From: Bacilli bacterium
GTDB lineage: Bacteria; Bacillota_I; Bacilli_A; RF39; UBA660
NCBI GenBank assembly: GCA_900772095.1
Contig: CAAGQJ010000016.1
Location: forward strand, 27,202-91,201
Direction of reading: 5' to 3'
Length of the DNA stretch: 64,000 nucleotides
The number at the start of each line of letters is the position of its first letter. The first letter of the stretch is position 1. The notes below the pieces were generated by a model. The model did no database searches. It saw nothing but the letters and a program-made list of their open reading frames with translations, and had not been told where the DNA came from. This document shows, piece after piece, positions 40,836 to 50,153 of the stretch. The position numbers and the translations under genes were made by a program.

Positions 40836-41045
40836 ATGGGCGTAGTATCTAAGTACGGCAACCTGTATGATGTCAAGAAGAACATCATCTGCCACGCTCC
40901 TGTCTCTTCTTCACATTTCGAAAGTATTTTGAAGAAGGGCAATGTACTTCCAATGATGAATGGCGTAACAACACCAACATTGTTCGGAATTCACGCGGAC
41001 AAGAAATTTAAGCGTGGACGCTGGCGCCGAGTATTAACACATTAA
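40836..41045 (+). CDS. Small basic protein of unknown function
   Basis: 69 aa, MGVVSKYGNLYDVKKN..., Lys/Arg-rich C-terminus (KKFKRGRWRRV). Tightly packed in the operon. Confidence 0.55.
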   Translation: MGVVSKYGNLYDVKKNIICHAPVSSSHFESILKKGNVLPMMNGVTTPTLFGIHADKKFKRGRWRRVLTH

Positions 41046-41056
41046 TTCATATAACA

Positions 41057-41506
41057 ATGGCTAAAGAAAAAGCAACTATTTCTGCAACACTAGGTCACGA
41101 GTACGAGGACCTGGAGGAGCGTGAGGATTTCCTCGCCAACAACGCGGACTCTGTTGAGAAAATGGAGTTCATCAAGCGATTTAACTCTGATGAGCTGATG
41201 AAGAAGAAGGACCTGTTCGCCCTTCAGTCTGCACGTGCATCTGACATCGAGGAGGAAATCAAGGATTTCCGTGAGCAGAAAAAGGCAGAGTTGAAGCCTA
41301 TCAAGGAGGAGATTTCTTCTCTCCTTAAGGAAATCAAGCAGAAGGGTAGCATGGTTAACGAGAAGGTTTACAAGTTTGTTGACCGTGATTCTAAGATGAC
41401 GGCCTTCTACGACAAAGAGGGTAATCTCGTTTCTTCCCGTCCGGCAACACGTGACGAACTCCCTAAGAATATGTATTCAATTATCCGTGACAAGCAGGCT
41501 ATGTAG
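41057..41506 (+). CDS. Coiled-coil protein of unknown function
   Basis: 149 aa; residues about 50-105 are a charged coiled coil (EIKDFREQKKAELKPIKEE). Occupies the position of accessory genes before recT. Confidence 0.6.
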   Translation: MAKEKATISATLGHEYEDLEEREDFLANNADSVEKMEFIKRFNSDELMKKKDLFALQSARASDIEEEIKDFREQKKAELKPIKEEISSLLKEIKQKGSMVNEKVYKFVDRDSKMTAFYDKEGNLVSSRPATRDELPKNMYSIIRDKQAM

Positions 41507-41548
41507 TCTGCTTTCACATAGTTTCTAAATTCTAAAATATTTTGTAAA

Positions 41549-42295
41549 ATGAACAATGAAAAATTGCAGATAGACCTCGCTCCTGGACAGGATCATGCGG
41601 AGATTGTTCTCCGTGAGGTAGGTAACGAGAACCCTTATAAGCTTCCTGCAAAGGAGCCTCTTAATCTTCAGGTAGACGGTGTTATTACCTGCATCTATGC
41701 CTTCCTTGAGAAGCGTTGGGGTACAGAGCAGATTGACAAAGAGCATACGCATATCCTGGTTAATCGAGAGAAGCTCGTTGTTACTCTTGTAACAAACGAG
41801 AACGATATGCGCAAGATGCAGACTATCGTTGGCTCCATTCAGCTGTCTCGCCAGTTTAAGGAATTCCATATCAACGATGAAAAGTTGTGGAAGCCGGTAC
41901 AGCTTGGTGACTTCTTCCGTCTCAACCGTTCTTACTTCGAGACGAAGGAGAAGAACATGGAGCTCGTCAATCTCCTCAAGAGCTTTTCAGCAAAGGTTCA
42001 GACAACAATCAAGAAGGAATTCAGCGATAATGGATCTGTAACTGACAACTACGAGAAGGCTGTAGACTCTAACCTTCCTCCATCGTTCGTTATCAACGTT
42101 CCAATCTTCAAGGGCGCCGAGCCTGAGAAGCTTTCAATCGAGACTATCGCTTACGTTGAAGGCAATATGGCATTGCTGACGCTTATCTCTGCTGATGCAG
42201 AATGTATCATCGAAGAATCCCGCGACAAGATCATCAATACGGAGCTTGACAAGATTCGCAAACTCTGTCCTGAGATTCCTATTATGGAGGTATAA
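41549..42295 (+). CDS. Protein of unknown function (recombination operon)
   Basis: 248 aa, MNNEKLQIDLAPGQDHAEIV..., alpha/beta. Ends TAATG, overlapping the next small ORF. No family recognised with confidence. Confidence 0.6.
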   Translation: MNNEKLQIDLAPGQDHAEIVLREVGNENPYKLPAKEPLNLQVDGVITCIYAFLEKRWGTEQIDKEHTHILVNREKLVVTLVTNENDMRKMQTIVGSIQLSRQFKEFHINDEKLWKPVQLGDFFRLNRSYFETKEKNMELVNLLKSFSAKVQTTIKKEFSDNGSVTDNYEKAVDSNLPPSFVINVPIFKGAEPEKLSIETIAYVEGNMALLTLISADAECIIEESRDKIINTELDKIRKLCPEIPIMEV

Positions 42296-42558
42296 TGAGT
42301 AGAATCAACGAAATCATCGCATCTATGCCGCCGGGTGAAGCTGCTGCCGTGATCCATCTGAGATAGGTTCATTCCTGTCTGATGGAACTCGACACAAAGA
42401 AAGCTAGAGCTCTGGCGGCTAGAGCTGTCTTCCTAGACTATATAGAGGGTACGGGAAGAAAGCTCGGTAAGACTCCACGTTATTACGAAAGAGTTAACTC
42501 TAAAGGCGAAAAGATTAACGTGGAAACTTACTTCAGTTATATCAATAGAGTACATTAA
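42295..42558 (+). pseudogene. ORF split by an in-frame TAG, or two small genes
   Basis: ATG 42295 opens a frame (MSRINEIIASMPPGEAAAV) that hits TAG at 42364-42366; the same frame continues to TAA at 42558, with an internal ATG at 42382 giving a 58-aa product (MELDTKKARALAARAVF). Either one gene is interrupted by a nonsense codon or two genes are adjacent. Other genes here end in TAG, so general recoding is unlikely. Confidence 0.5.
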
Positions 42559-42575
42559 TTTTTAATTCTATACAA

Positions 42576-43460
42576 ATGGATATAGAGCAGTTAAACAAAA
42601 CGCCTCATAATCAGATTTGCGATTTGGCAAGAGACAGATTTATCGAGGTGTACAATCAGAAGTTCGGAGAGGGCGGAGACGTATTTTTTGAAGAACAGAA
42701 GGCGTTCTTCAACGAAGAACTTCTCAATGGTCCGTTCAAAGGCTATCTTGAAAAGGCTCCGTCATTGAATATTCACGATGCCTTCATGAACTTGGCAATT
42801 AACGGATTGTCTCTCGAAAAGGGAACTACGACACTCTGCTACCTCATGGGCTACAGTAACTACGACAAGAATACCAGACAAACGAATTATACGGCCAAGA
42901 TTACCTATACTGGATATGGCGAGATTCTTCTTCGCCAACGAGCCGGTCAGATTGTTCGTTGTGACAATCCTGTCGTAGTTTACAATTGTGACGATTTTCG
43001 TTTCGGTGAACGAGACGGTCATAAGTACGTTGATTACGCAAAGACTTATCCTCGACCTGAAAATTCATACATCGTTGCTTGTTACGTGAAGATTATTCTT
43101 CCGAACAATGCCTACGATTACTTCGTTCTTGACCGCGAAGGTATCGACCGCTTGCGTGAGTATTCGGCTAAATTCGGCGGAAAAGACCGCAAGGCTAATG
43201 CTCTTTACGGCGGAAGCTATGTCGGCAGCGATGGAAGAACGTACTTCAAAGATATTGATACAGGCTTCCTTATCTCGAAGACATGCAAGCATGCGTTCAA
43301 GGGCTATCCTAAGCTGAAGGTTGGTCTTGGTGCTCTGTTGCAGGCCGACATCGATATGCAGACTCAGCAGAAACCGACTCAGGAAGCCTTTGGTACTGGT
43401 GATGCCGCACCGGAAGATAAAGGTGTAAAGGTAAATGTTGATAGTGATTCACCATTTTAA
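42576..43460 (+). CDS. RecT-like single-strand annealing protein
   Basis: 294 aa. Mid-protein INGLSLEKGTTTLCYLMGYS, KITYTGYGEILLRQRAGQI and YIVACYVKIIL follow the RecT/Red-beta-like layout, and it is followed by a RecE-like exonuclease and an SSB-like gene. The C-terminus is acidic and ends DSDSPF, like SSB-interacting tails. Anneals complementary strands during phage recombination. Confidence 0.75.
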   Translation: MDIEQLNKTPHNQICDLARDRFIEVYNQKFGEGGDVFFEEQKAFFNEELLNGPFKGYLEKAPSLNIHDAFMNLAINGLSLEKGTTTLCYLMGYSNYDKNTRQTNYTAKITYTGYGEILLRQRAGQIVRCDNPVVVYNCDDFRFGERDGHKYVDYAKTYPRPENSYIVACYVKIILPNNAYDYFVLDREGIDRLREYSAKFGGKDRKANALYGGSYVGSDGRTYFKDIDTGFLISKTCKHAFKGYPKLKVGLGALLQADIDMQTQQKPTQEAFGTGDAAPEDKGVKVNVDSDSPF

Positions 43461-43471
43461 AATTGTTATAC

Positions 43472-44941
43472 ATGGCAGAAAATACAGAATTGCAGTTGGT
43501 ACAACAACAAGCCAACAATATTACAAGACAGATTGCAACGCTAAAATCTGATACGGAAAATGCGGTGCAAGCCAACAGGAAATCTTATGAGGCATGCGTG
43601 AATGCAGGTGAGTCTCTGTTGTTTGATATTGGCGTTTCCGGAATGAACGATGCTCTTGACGAGAGAGCCGCTGAGTTTATCAAGAAAGCTAAACTGACAG
43701 AGAAAGCAATGACGGAGAAACGTAAGGGTGTTACCCAAGTGTTCGATATTGTCCGTAAGGGTTTTACTATGATGGAGAACCTTATCTCTATCAAGAACAC
43801 CGATTCTGTTGTCTATAAGATTCAGGAGAAACGCAACGAGTATGCGGCATACAAGCTTGAACAGCAGCGTAAGGCTGAGCAGGAACGCCTGCGCCAGGAG
43901 CGCATCAAGGAGGCCAAGATTAAGTTGAAGACTGATACGATTGATATCTTGAACAATCTCCTTACAGAGCATTCTTCTGCTGCTATCAACTCACTTAATA
44001 ATACGTTCTCTCTTCTCACCCTTGATAACAAGGATGAAGTTAAGAAACGTATTACAGAGTGTTCTGATGTTCTTGACCTCGGACATCTTTTCGTTAATAA
44101 CAAGCCTTCATACTCTTCCGAAATTGATGAGAATGATGCCAAGGAGATTATGAATGGAGCCTACAAGGAGGTTTCCGCTTCTCTTCTTGCATCTTATAAG
44201 CAGACCGTAAATGCTACGCGTGATGAGCTTCTTATGAAGTTTGATTCTAAGGTCTCTGAGCTTCTTGGAATCAAGAGAGCCGAAGAGGAGCGCAAACGTA
44301 AGGAGGAGGAAGCTCGCAAGGCTGAGGAAGAGCGTAAGCGCAAGGCTGAGGAGGCTGCAAGAGCTGCCGAAGAGGAGCGCAAGAAGCAGGAGGAAATTCA
44401 GCGTGTCAAGGATGAGGAAGAGCGTAAGCGCAAGGAGGCAGAGCTGAAAGCTGCTGAGGCAGAACGCAAGGCCAAGGAGGCAGAGCTGAAGGCTGCCGAG
44501 GAAGAGCGTAAGCGTAAAGAGGCGGAAGCTGCCGCTGCTGAGGCTGAACGCAAGGCCAAGGAAGAGGCTATCCGTAAGGCTGATGAAGCAGCGAAGGAAG
44601 AGCAGCAGAGAAAGCTTGCAGCTGAGCAGGAGAAGCGTGATGCAGAGAATGCAGCCCAGCACGCTACTGCACAGGCTCAGTCGCTCTTTGCCCAGACCTC
44701 GGTTGGAGAAACCGGCAAGCAGAAAATCAAGGTAACAAAACGTCTTGTTGTTACCGACAAGAATGCCTGGCTCGACATCATCCAGCAGTGGTGGACGATT
44801 GAAGGCTCAAAGATGGCTCCTGATAAGCTTGCTTCTAAGTTGGAATTTATGCGTAAGGCTTGCGAGAAACACGCAAACAGCGAAGAAGAGTACATCGTTT
44901 CTCCTTATATTAAATATGAGGATGAGGTAACAGCTAAGTAA
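43472..44941 (+). CDS. Long coiled-coil protein
   Basis: 489 aa from ATG 43472 (MAENTELQLVQQQ); an ATG 9 nt upstream is possible. Residues about 120-145 and especially 270-390 are an almost pure Lys/Glu/Ala/Arg coiled coil with repeated AEEERKRKEAE units; the N-terminus resembles the phage RecT-neighbour family (DUF1351-like). The repeats make the DNA internally repetitive. A scaffold role in recombination is inference. Confidence 0.65.
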   Translation: MAENTELQLVQQQANNITRQIATLKSDTENAVQANRKSYEACVNAGESLLFDIGVSGMNDALDERAAEFIKKAKLTEKAMTEKRKGVTQVFDIVRKGFTMMENLISIKNTDSVVYKIQEKRNEYAAYKLEQQRKAEQERLRQERIKEAKIKLKTDTIDILNNLLTEHSSAAINSLNNTFSLLTLDNKDEVKKRITECSDVLDLGHLFVNNKPSYSSEIDENDAKEIMNGAYKEVSASLLASYKQTVNATRDELLMKFDSKVSELLGIKRAEEERKRKEEEARKAEEERKRKAEEAARAAEEERKKQEEIQRVKDEEERKRKEAELKAAEAERKAKEAELKAAEEERKRKEAEAAAAEAERKAKEEAIRKADEAAKEEQQRKLAAEQEKRDAENAAQHATAQAQSLFAQTSVGETGKQKIKVTKRLVVTDKNAWLDIIQQWWTIEGSKMAPDKLASKLEFMRKACEKHANSEEEYIVSPYIKYEDEVTAK

Positions 44942-44942
44942 T

Positions 44943-45623
44943 ATGTCGGAACAACCGTTTGATCCTTATTATTCTCGTGGTGAGGTCTCCAATTCAGACC
45001 TCACTGCGTTGAAGTTTGCCCTGAACCCGCAGCTCAACTTCGTAAAGGAAGAGGACAAGAGAAAGGCTTTCCATCTCGGAACTCTCGTTGACGCTCTCGT
45101 TACCGAACCGGAAAAGTGTAATCATTACGCCATGACGGTCGATGACGAGAAATATACGGAGAAGGATTGGAAATGGGGGCTAGACCGGCTTGCTGTTCTG
45201 AAGAAACAGGCAACGAAGGATAGATTCCTTGATTTCGTCCTGAAGAATGCGGTCGGTCAGAAAACATTCATCAATCTGCACATGAAGATGGAATACCAGG
45301 GCTTCGAGTTCGAGCTTCCGGTACGCTGCAAGTTCGACTGGTGGCTCGGCGAGTTCGGCGGTGATTTGAAGACCACCGCAGCTACATCACAGGAGCAATT
45401 TGAGGCTCAGATCGATTTCGTCGATTGGGATAGAAGCCGTGCATGGTACATGGACCTTACGCACAGCATAGACCCAAGATACGGAAACCAGGACTTTATC
45501 TTTGCGGTCTCCAAGACCAAGAAGAAAGTATTCTATAAGAAGATTGAACGTGGTGACGAGTTGTATATGCGTGGTAGGGAGAAGGCTCTTGAATGGGCTT
45601 TCCGCATGTGGTGTTTATTATAA
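44943..45623 (+). CDS. RecE-like PD-(D/E)XK exonuclease
   Basis: 226 aa. An Asp then GGDLKTT (about residues 140-145) gives the D..DLK core of the PD-(D/E)XK fold, followed by the Gln/Arg segment QIDFVDWDRSRAWYMD, as in DUF3799/RecE-type exonucleases paired with RecT. It would resect double strands to feed the annealing protein; the pair is in the usual order. Confidence 0.75.
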   Translation: MSEQPFDPYYSRGEVSNSDLTALKFALNPQLNFVKEEDKRKAFHLGTLVDALVTEPEKCNHYAMTVDDEKYTEKDWKWGLDRLAVLKKQATKDRFLDFVLKNAVGQKTFINLHMKMEYQGFEFELPVRCKFDWWLGEFGGDLKTTAATSQEQFEAQIDFVDWDRSRAWYMDLTHSIDPRYGNQDFIFAVSKTKKKVFYKKIERGDELYMRGREKALEWAFRMWCLL

Positions 45624-45632
45624 TTTATTATT

Positions 45633-47033
45633 ATGTCAGATAAACCGAAATTATACGATTATCAAGAAGAAGGTGTGCGAATGGAGCTTGCCATGAAGCG
45701 CTGTATCAATGGCGATGACATGGGAACCGGAAAGACGGTTCAGTCTATCGTCGCCATTGAACGTGCAAAGGCAACCCCCTGCCTTGTTGTTTGCCCTGCC
45801 GCACTTAAGGTTAATTGGGAACGAGAGATAAAGAAGTTTACGAACCTCCGACCTCTCATTCTTACCGATTCCGTCAATGCGACATACGGATATCATCTTA
45901 CTAAGATGAACCTGTATGATGTAGTGATATGCAATTACGAGTCGCTTGCAAAATACTTCGTCGTAAGCCTCGGTCCGAAACCGTTACGGCTGAAAAACTT
46001 CCTGTTTCGTGATGAACTGAAGATTATCAAGTCTGTGATTATCGACGAGTCTGCAAGAGTCAAGGATCCATCAACAAGGCAGTCTAAAATTATCATGGGA
46101 CTGTGCCAGGGTAAGGAGTATATCTATGAGCTTACAGGTACACCCGTTGTCAATCACGCAACAGACCTGGCCTGCCAGCTTGCTATCCTCGGTCGTCTGA
46201 ACGACGAGTTCGGAGGGTTTGGCGAGTTCTGTAACAGGTATGGTGAGAACGAGAATCTTGAAGAGCTTAACCGGAAGATACACGAAACATGTTACTTCCG
46301 CAGAGAGAAGAAAGATGTCCTCAAGGATTTGCCGGATCTGACCAGGACAACCATCAGTGTTGCCCTCGACCCGGAAACGCAGGAAGAGTACGATACCTGT
46401 CAGAAAGACCTGCTCACGTTCCTTCTCGAATACAAGAGCTGCTCCGAGGAAGAGGCTAGAAAAAAGCTGAGAATGAAGGCTCTTGTCAGATTTATGAACC
46501 TTCGCTCGATATCCGGGCGAGGGAAGATGAAGGCGACGATAGAGTTTCTTCATGATACCGAAGAGCAGATAATCGTGTTTGCCGAGCATCGTGATGTCGT
46601 TAGTGCAATCAAGAAAGAGTTCCCTGATGAGGTTTGCACCGTAACCGGTTCCGATAGCCAGCAGCAGAAGCAGTGGGCTATTGATTCTTTTCAGGCCAGG
46701 AAAAAGAGAATCATCATCTGTTCCATCAAGGCAGCCGGCGTAGGCCTTACGCTTACGGCTTCTTCCAATGTGGTGTTCGTCGAGCTCCCATGGACGATGG
46801 CTGACTTATCGCAGTGCGAATGCCGTGCCTATCGTAACGGTCAGAAGAATGCGGTTACATCGTGGATTCTCATGGGTGCAAATACCATCGACGGCTATCT
46901 TTATAGCTTGATTATGCAGAAAGGATCAATAGCATCGAAGGTTACGGGCGAACAGGACTCCGCTATCAAGGATGCAGCTTATTTTGACGAGCTGGCCGAT
47001 TTGGTTTTACAAAATTCTTTAAATAAAAAATAA
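45633..47033 (+). CDS. SNF2-like DEAD/DEAH helicase
   Basis: 466 aa. Motif I DDMGTGKTVQS (about residues 28-38), motif II VIIDESARVKDPSTRQSK (a DESA form), motif III LTGTPV, and C-terminal motifs V/VI (AAGVGLTLTASSNVVFVELPW; Q-CECRAYRNGQ) define a SNF2-family remodeler-type helicase. Phage members act in replication and recombination. Its stop overlaps the next gene start (ATGG). Confidence 0.85.
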   Translation: MSDKPKLYDYQEEGVRMELAMKRCINGDDMGTGKTVQSIVAIERAKATPCLVVCPAALKVNWEREIKKFTNLRPLILTDSVNATYGYHLTKMNLYDVVICNYESLAKYFVVSLGPKPLRLKNFLFRDELKIIKSVIIDESARVKDPSTRQSKIIMGLCQGKEYIYELTGTPVVNHATDLACQLAILGRLNDEFGGFGEFCNRYGENENLEELNRKIHETCYFRREKKDVLKDLPDLTRTTISVALDPETQEEYDTCQKDLLTFLLEYKSCSEEEARKKLRMKALVRFMNLRSISGRGKMKATIEFLHDTEEQIIVFAEHRDVVSAIKKEFPDEVCTVTGSDSQQQKQWAIDSFQARKKRIIICSIKAAGVGLTLTASSNVVFVELPWTMADLSQCECRAYRNGQKNAVTSWILMGANTIDGYLYSLIMQKGSIASKVTGEQDSAIKDAAYFDELADLVLQNSLNKK

Positions 47034-47482
47034 TGGAAATTCAAGGAAAAGTTATTGCCGTTTTGCCTGAAAGAAGCGGCGTTTCTGCAAGAGGTGAGTG
47101 GAAGTCTCAGACTTATGTAATAGAAACACCAGAGCAATATCCTAAGAAGATGGCTTTTGATGTTTTTGGAGCGGATAGAATTGCTAGTTTTGGTATTCAG
47201 CTCGGTGAGGTTGTTAACGTTAGCTTTGATATTGATGCACATGAATATCAGGGCAGATATTTTAATCAGATTCGTGCTTGGAACGTTGTTCATCAAGCGC
47301 AGCAAGCTCCTGTACAAGGTGGCCAGTCTAGCGCACAAGCAGCACAACAAGCTATGGCAAGTTCTTCTAATGCTGCTGGCGTGGCAAACCCGACGAATCA
47401 GCAAAATCTGTTTCCACCTGAACAGCAGTCAGCACAGCAGCAAGCACAGCAACGAGGGAACTCTGATGACCTTCCCTTCTAG
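47033..47482 (+). CDS. SSB-like protein (DUF3127)
   Basis: 149 aa: an N-terminal OB-fold-like domain (GKVIAVLPERSG..WKSQTYVIETPEQYPKKMAFDVFG) matching DUF3127, then a Gln/Ala/Ser-rich linker and an acidic end DDLPF identical in type to SSB C-terminal peptides. Binds single-stranded DNA in the recombination module. Confidence 0.75.
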   Translation: MEIQGKVIAVLPERSGVSARGEWKSQTYVIETPEQYPKKMAFDVFGADRIASFGIQLGEVVNVSFDIDAHEYQGRYFNQIRAWNVVHQAQQAPVQGGQSSAQAAQQAMASSSNAAGVANPTNQQNLFPPEQQSAQQQAQQRGNSDDLPF

Positions 47483-47514
47483 TGTAGAATTAATCAAACG
47501 AGCATTCAACGCTT

Positions 47515-47955
47515 ATGTGGTTCAACCTGAAAAATGTGTTTGAACTTGAGACGTTTAGGACAAAAGTAGCCGAGTTGGAGAACAAAGGCGCGATGGTAGA
47601 GCTGAAAGAGAAACGTGGACGTTCTTTGAGGCAGAATGCCTATCTTCATTTGCTCCTATCTGCATTCGGCCTCCAATACGGCTACACTCTAGACGAAGTT
47701 AAGACGCATTTCTATAAGCTGGTAGTGAACAAAGATATATTCCTCAGAGAAGGGATTGATAAATTTACAGGAGAATGCTATAAGTATCTCCGTTCTTCTG
47801 CTGACCTTACGAAAGACGAAATGAGTAAATCAATTTCTGATTTCAAATCGTGGGCAAAAGAGGAAGCTGGATTTGATTTTCCTGATTCTGATGAATATAT
47901 CGCACTACTGCATATTCAGCATGATATAGAAAGACAACAAAATTACATACAATAG
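47515..47955 (+). CDS. NinB-like recombination protein
   Basis: 146 aa. KEKRGRSLRQNAYLHLLL followed by a helical region resembles the KRS..QN..YH motif of NinB/Orf-type phage recombination mediators in the same location after an SSB-like gene. Start MWFNLKNVFEL follows the SSB stop by 32 nt. Moderate support. Confidence 0.55.
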   Translation: MWFNLKNVFELETFRTKVAELENKGAMVELKEKRGRSLRQNAYLHLLLSAFGLQYGYTLDEVKTHFYKLVVNKDIFLREGIDKFTGECYKYLRSSADLTKDEMSKSISDFKSWAKEEAGFDFPDSDEYIALLHIQHDIERQQNYIQ

Positions 47956-47958
47956 CTT

Positions 47959-48384
47959 ATGATGTTACCAACTAATATACGCCAGAAGTCTAGCGAGTTG
48001 TTTCCTAATGACGCAGAGAAACAGAAAATCTTTTGTATGGGTGCTGCGTTCTCGTTAGGCAAAGATTTATCCGACTTTGAAGAAGAAGAAGGGCAACAGG
48101 AAGAAGTGCAGCATGAGGAGATTTACCCTTGCAAAGAGGCTCTTGATATGTGGCTTGCATACAAGAAAGAGAAACGTCAGAAGTATCAACCTCGTGGTCT
48201 TGCGGCTCTTAAAAAGAAGCTTTTAAAGATGTCGAACGGAAATCCAGAATACGCAAAGGTTATCGTTGAGCATTCTATGGGAAACAACTATTCTGGGTTG
48301 TACGCTCCGAAAAATAACAGCATAAATAGTTATGAACAGCAGCAACGAACTTTCAACAAGATCAACTCAATCCTTGCCGGATGA
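47959..48384 (+). CDS. Replication-type protein (DnaT-like domain)
   Basis: 141 aa. The C-terminal half EALDMWLAYKKEKRQKYQPRGLAALKKKL..GNPEYAKVIVEHSMGNNYSGLY matches the W..yK..r...y..RG......L...S.Gn...a..ii..S..nNy.Gl pattern of phage primosomal/initiator proteins. Could recruit the replicative helicase. Confidence 0.65.
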   Translation: MMLPTNIRQKSSELFPNDAEKQKIFCMGAAFSLGKDLSDFEEEEGQQEEVQHEEIYPCKEALDMWLAYKKEKRQKYQPRGLAALKKKLLKMSNGNPEYAKVIVEHSMGNNYSGLYAPKNNSINSYEQQQRTFNKINSILAG

Positions 48385-48997
48385 GTACAAAAAGGCAATC
48401 GGGGAATTTGGCGCGCAATACGCTTTGTTCTTGAATAAATACCCGACTCTTCAAAAGAGAATCAGCAGCGTTCCTACGGTGTATGACTCTGTAAAGAACG
48501 GCGGACTTTCGTTCGTGGAAATCGACAAGTATTTCAAGGAAGGAGCAAGCGAATGGTGGATCAAAACAATGGTTATTGACCTGTTTATGGTTATAGGTGC
48601 ATTCGATGCTACTACTCCTTATCAGTTCAAGGCGATTGCACAGCGTATCAGGCAGGAATATTACCATGTATCTCCAGGAGAACTTACACGATTCTTCTAT
48701 GAATTTTCCATGGGTGAGTACGGTGAGATTTATGTAGGCAGGACTGTAAATCCACAGAAGTTATTCATCGCTCTCGAAAGGTACATGTGTAAGGTGTACG
48801 AGAAGAGAGCCGAGATTGAGAGTCAAAAGAATGTATTACTTCAGAAGAAAGCGGACGAAGAAGCTAGGAGAAACGCCGTGTCTTATGAAGAGTACTGCCG
48901 ACTGAAAGATATTGATATTAAGAAATCTCCTCTTGAGGTTTTAAACAGAAAGCTTGAAAGAGAATCAAAACGTGACAAAGATGGCGGACGTAAGTAA
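48332..48997 (+). CDS. Protein of unknown function (replication module)
   Basis: 221 aa, overlapping the previous gene by 53 nt in another frame. Helical; residues about 150-185 are coiled coil (EKRAEIESQKNVLLQKKADEE) and the C-terminus is basic. An accessory loader role would fit position, without direct evidence. Confidence 0.55.
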   Translation: MNSSNELSTRSTQSLPDEYKKAIGEFGAQYALFLNKYPTLQKRISSVPTVYDSVKNGGLSFVEIDKYFKEGASEWWIKTMVIDLFMVIGAFDATTPYQFKAIAQRIRQEYYHVSPGELTRFFYEFSMGEYGEIYVGRTVNPQKLFIALERYMCKVYEKRAEIESQKNVLLQKKADEEARRNAVSYEEYCRLKDIDIKKSPLEVLNRKLERESKRDKDGGRK

Positions 48998-49103
48998 AAT
49001 GGCAGAAGAATGGCTCAGTGAGCATCCTGATGCAACAAAGAAAGAAATATGGATGGCTGGTTATTGGAAATCTACTGATAACTGGTGTAACCGAACCAAG
49101 TAA
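48981..49103 (+). CDS. Very small protein of unknown function
   Basis: 40 aa (MADVSKMAEEWLSEHPDATKK...), starting 17 nt inside the previous gene; ATG 48999 is an alternative. Trp-rich tail. Confidence 0.45.
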   Translation: MADVSKMAEEWLSEHPDATKKEIWMAGYWKSTDNWCNRTK

Positions 49104-49113
49104 ATTTAGAATT

Positions 49114-49686
49114 ATGGCAGAAAGAAAAGTGAAACCAGAAATCATGCATTTGATGATTCTTAGCAAATGCAATTACAAATGTGAATTATGCTGCAATAAA
49201 CTGTACGATATTGAGAAAATTCCAGTCGCTACGGTTAAGGAATTGAAAACAATACACACTTTGTGCATTACGGGCGGAGAACCATTCATGGCAAGTATCG
49301 ACCTTGATGATTTCGCCCGCAGTGTCAAGAATGATTTTCCGAACATCGAAAACATATTCGTCTATACAAGTGGGCTCATTCTCATGTATCGTTTACCACA
49401 TATTTTTTCTTATATTGATGGCCTTAGTATTTCTCCAAAAAGTATGAAAGACTGGTTGGCTTTGGAAAAAATTGCCAACAGCACCTCTCGTGATTACCTT
49501 AACAATATTTCTAGATTGTCTAGTAACCGCTTGTATGTGTTTAAGGAACAGATTTCATTTTTCGAGGAAAGATTTAAGCCCATCGCTAAGAAACTGAACC
49601 TTAACGTTCTGTATCGTACGTGGGATAAGGAGTTCAAAACTCCAGACAATGAGATTTTCAGAAGATTACCGATATTATTAAATTAG
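49114..49686 (+). CDS. Small radical-SAM protein (copy 2)
   Basis: 190 aa from ATG 49114 (MAERKVKPEIMHLMIL). CNYKCELC is the CxxxCxxC cluster motif, LCITGGEPFM the GGE motif, followed by a reduced barrel. Shares CCN-x-L/F-Y/F-D-IEKIPV after the cluster with copy 1 (30638), so the phage carries two diverged paralogues. Substrate unknown; no queuosine or other pathway genes were found nearby. Confidence 0.75.
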   Translation: MAERKVKPEIMHLMILSKCNYKCELCCNKLYDIEKIPVATVKELKTIHTLCITGGEPFMASIDLDDFARSVKNDFPNIENIFVYTSGLILMYRLPHIFSYIDGLSISPKSMKDWLALEKIANSTSRDYLNNISRLSSNRLYVFKEQISFFEERFKPIAKKLNLNVLYRTWDKEFKTPDNEIFRRLPILLN

Positions 49687-49691
49687 TTATT

Positions 49692-49991
49692 ATGGTAGAA
49701 AGCAAAGGTAAAATCGCAGAAGTTACTAACGCTACCACGAAGCAAGCGGTAGTGTTCATCTGTATCTACTCCTGGGTTATTGTGAGAAACCTAGGAAGAG
49801 CAATCAATAAGGCGGTTCATAAGCTGCCTTGGTTATTCATCGTGATAACTGTAGTAATCTCATTCATCGTTAGCTTCGTTTTCATCTCTAAGGCAAGGGC
49901 AGAACGAGATAGCTACAACAAGAAATTGGTACACGCAACACAGCAGCTTGATAGCTTCTATGCTGCATACGGAAATATTAAATCAAAGTAA
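49692..49991 (+). CDS. Membrane protein
   Basis: 99 aa with a transmembrane helix at about 46-67 (LFIVITVVISFIVSFVFIS) and possibly a first one at 18-35; a soluble C-terminal helix follows. The next gene starts 2 nt after its stop. Confidence 0.6.
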   Translation: MVESKGKIAEVTNATTKQAVVFICIYSWVIVRNLGRAINKAVHKLPWLFIVITVVISFIVSFVFISKARAERDSYNKKLVHATQQLDSFYAAYGNIKSK

Positions 49992-49993
49992 AT

Positions 49994-50152
49994 ATGAAGA
50001 GATACAAACATACAATAGTAATGATCCTGCTCGTTGTCGCAGCTTTCATCGCAGGTTACGGATTCATCTGCTTTATGGTTGAACACGTTTTCCTTTCACT
50101 CCTGATGGTCTTCTGCATCAGCTGTGCATTGGCCGTAGAGAGGGAGGTATAG
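49994..50152 (+). CDS. Small membrane protein
   Basis: 52 aa, MKRYKHTIVMILLVVAAFIA..., two hydrophobic helices. It sits between another membrane protein and a large soluble gene with one-nt gaps. Confidence 0.55.
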   Translation: MKRYKHTIVMILLVVAAFIAGYGFICFMVEHVFLSLLMVFCISCALAVEREV

Positions 50153-50153
50153 T

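Noticed and set aside
44108..44662. Minus-strand ORF of 184 aa inside the coiled-coil gene
   Set aside because: It is the Leu-rich antisense shadow of the Lys/Glu/Ala repeats of the 43472 gene.
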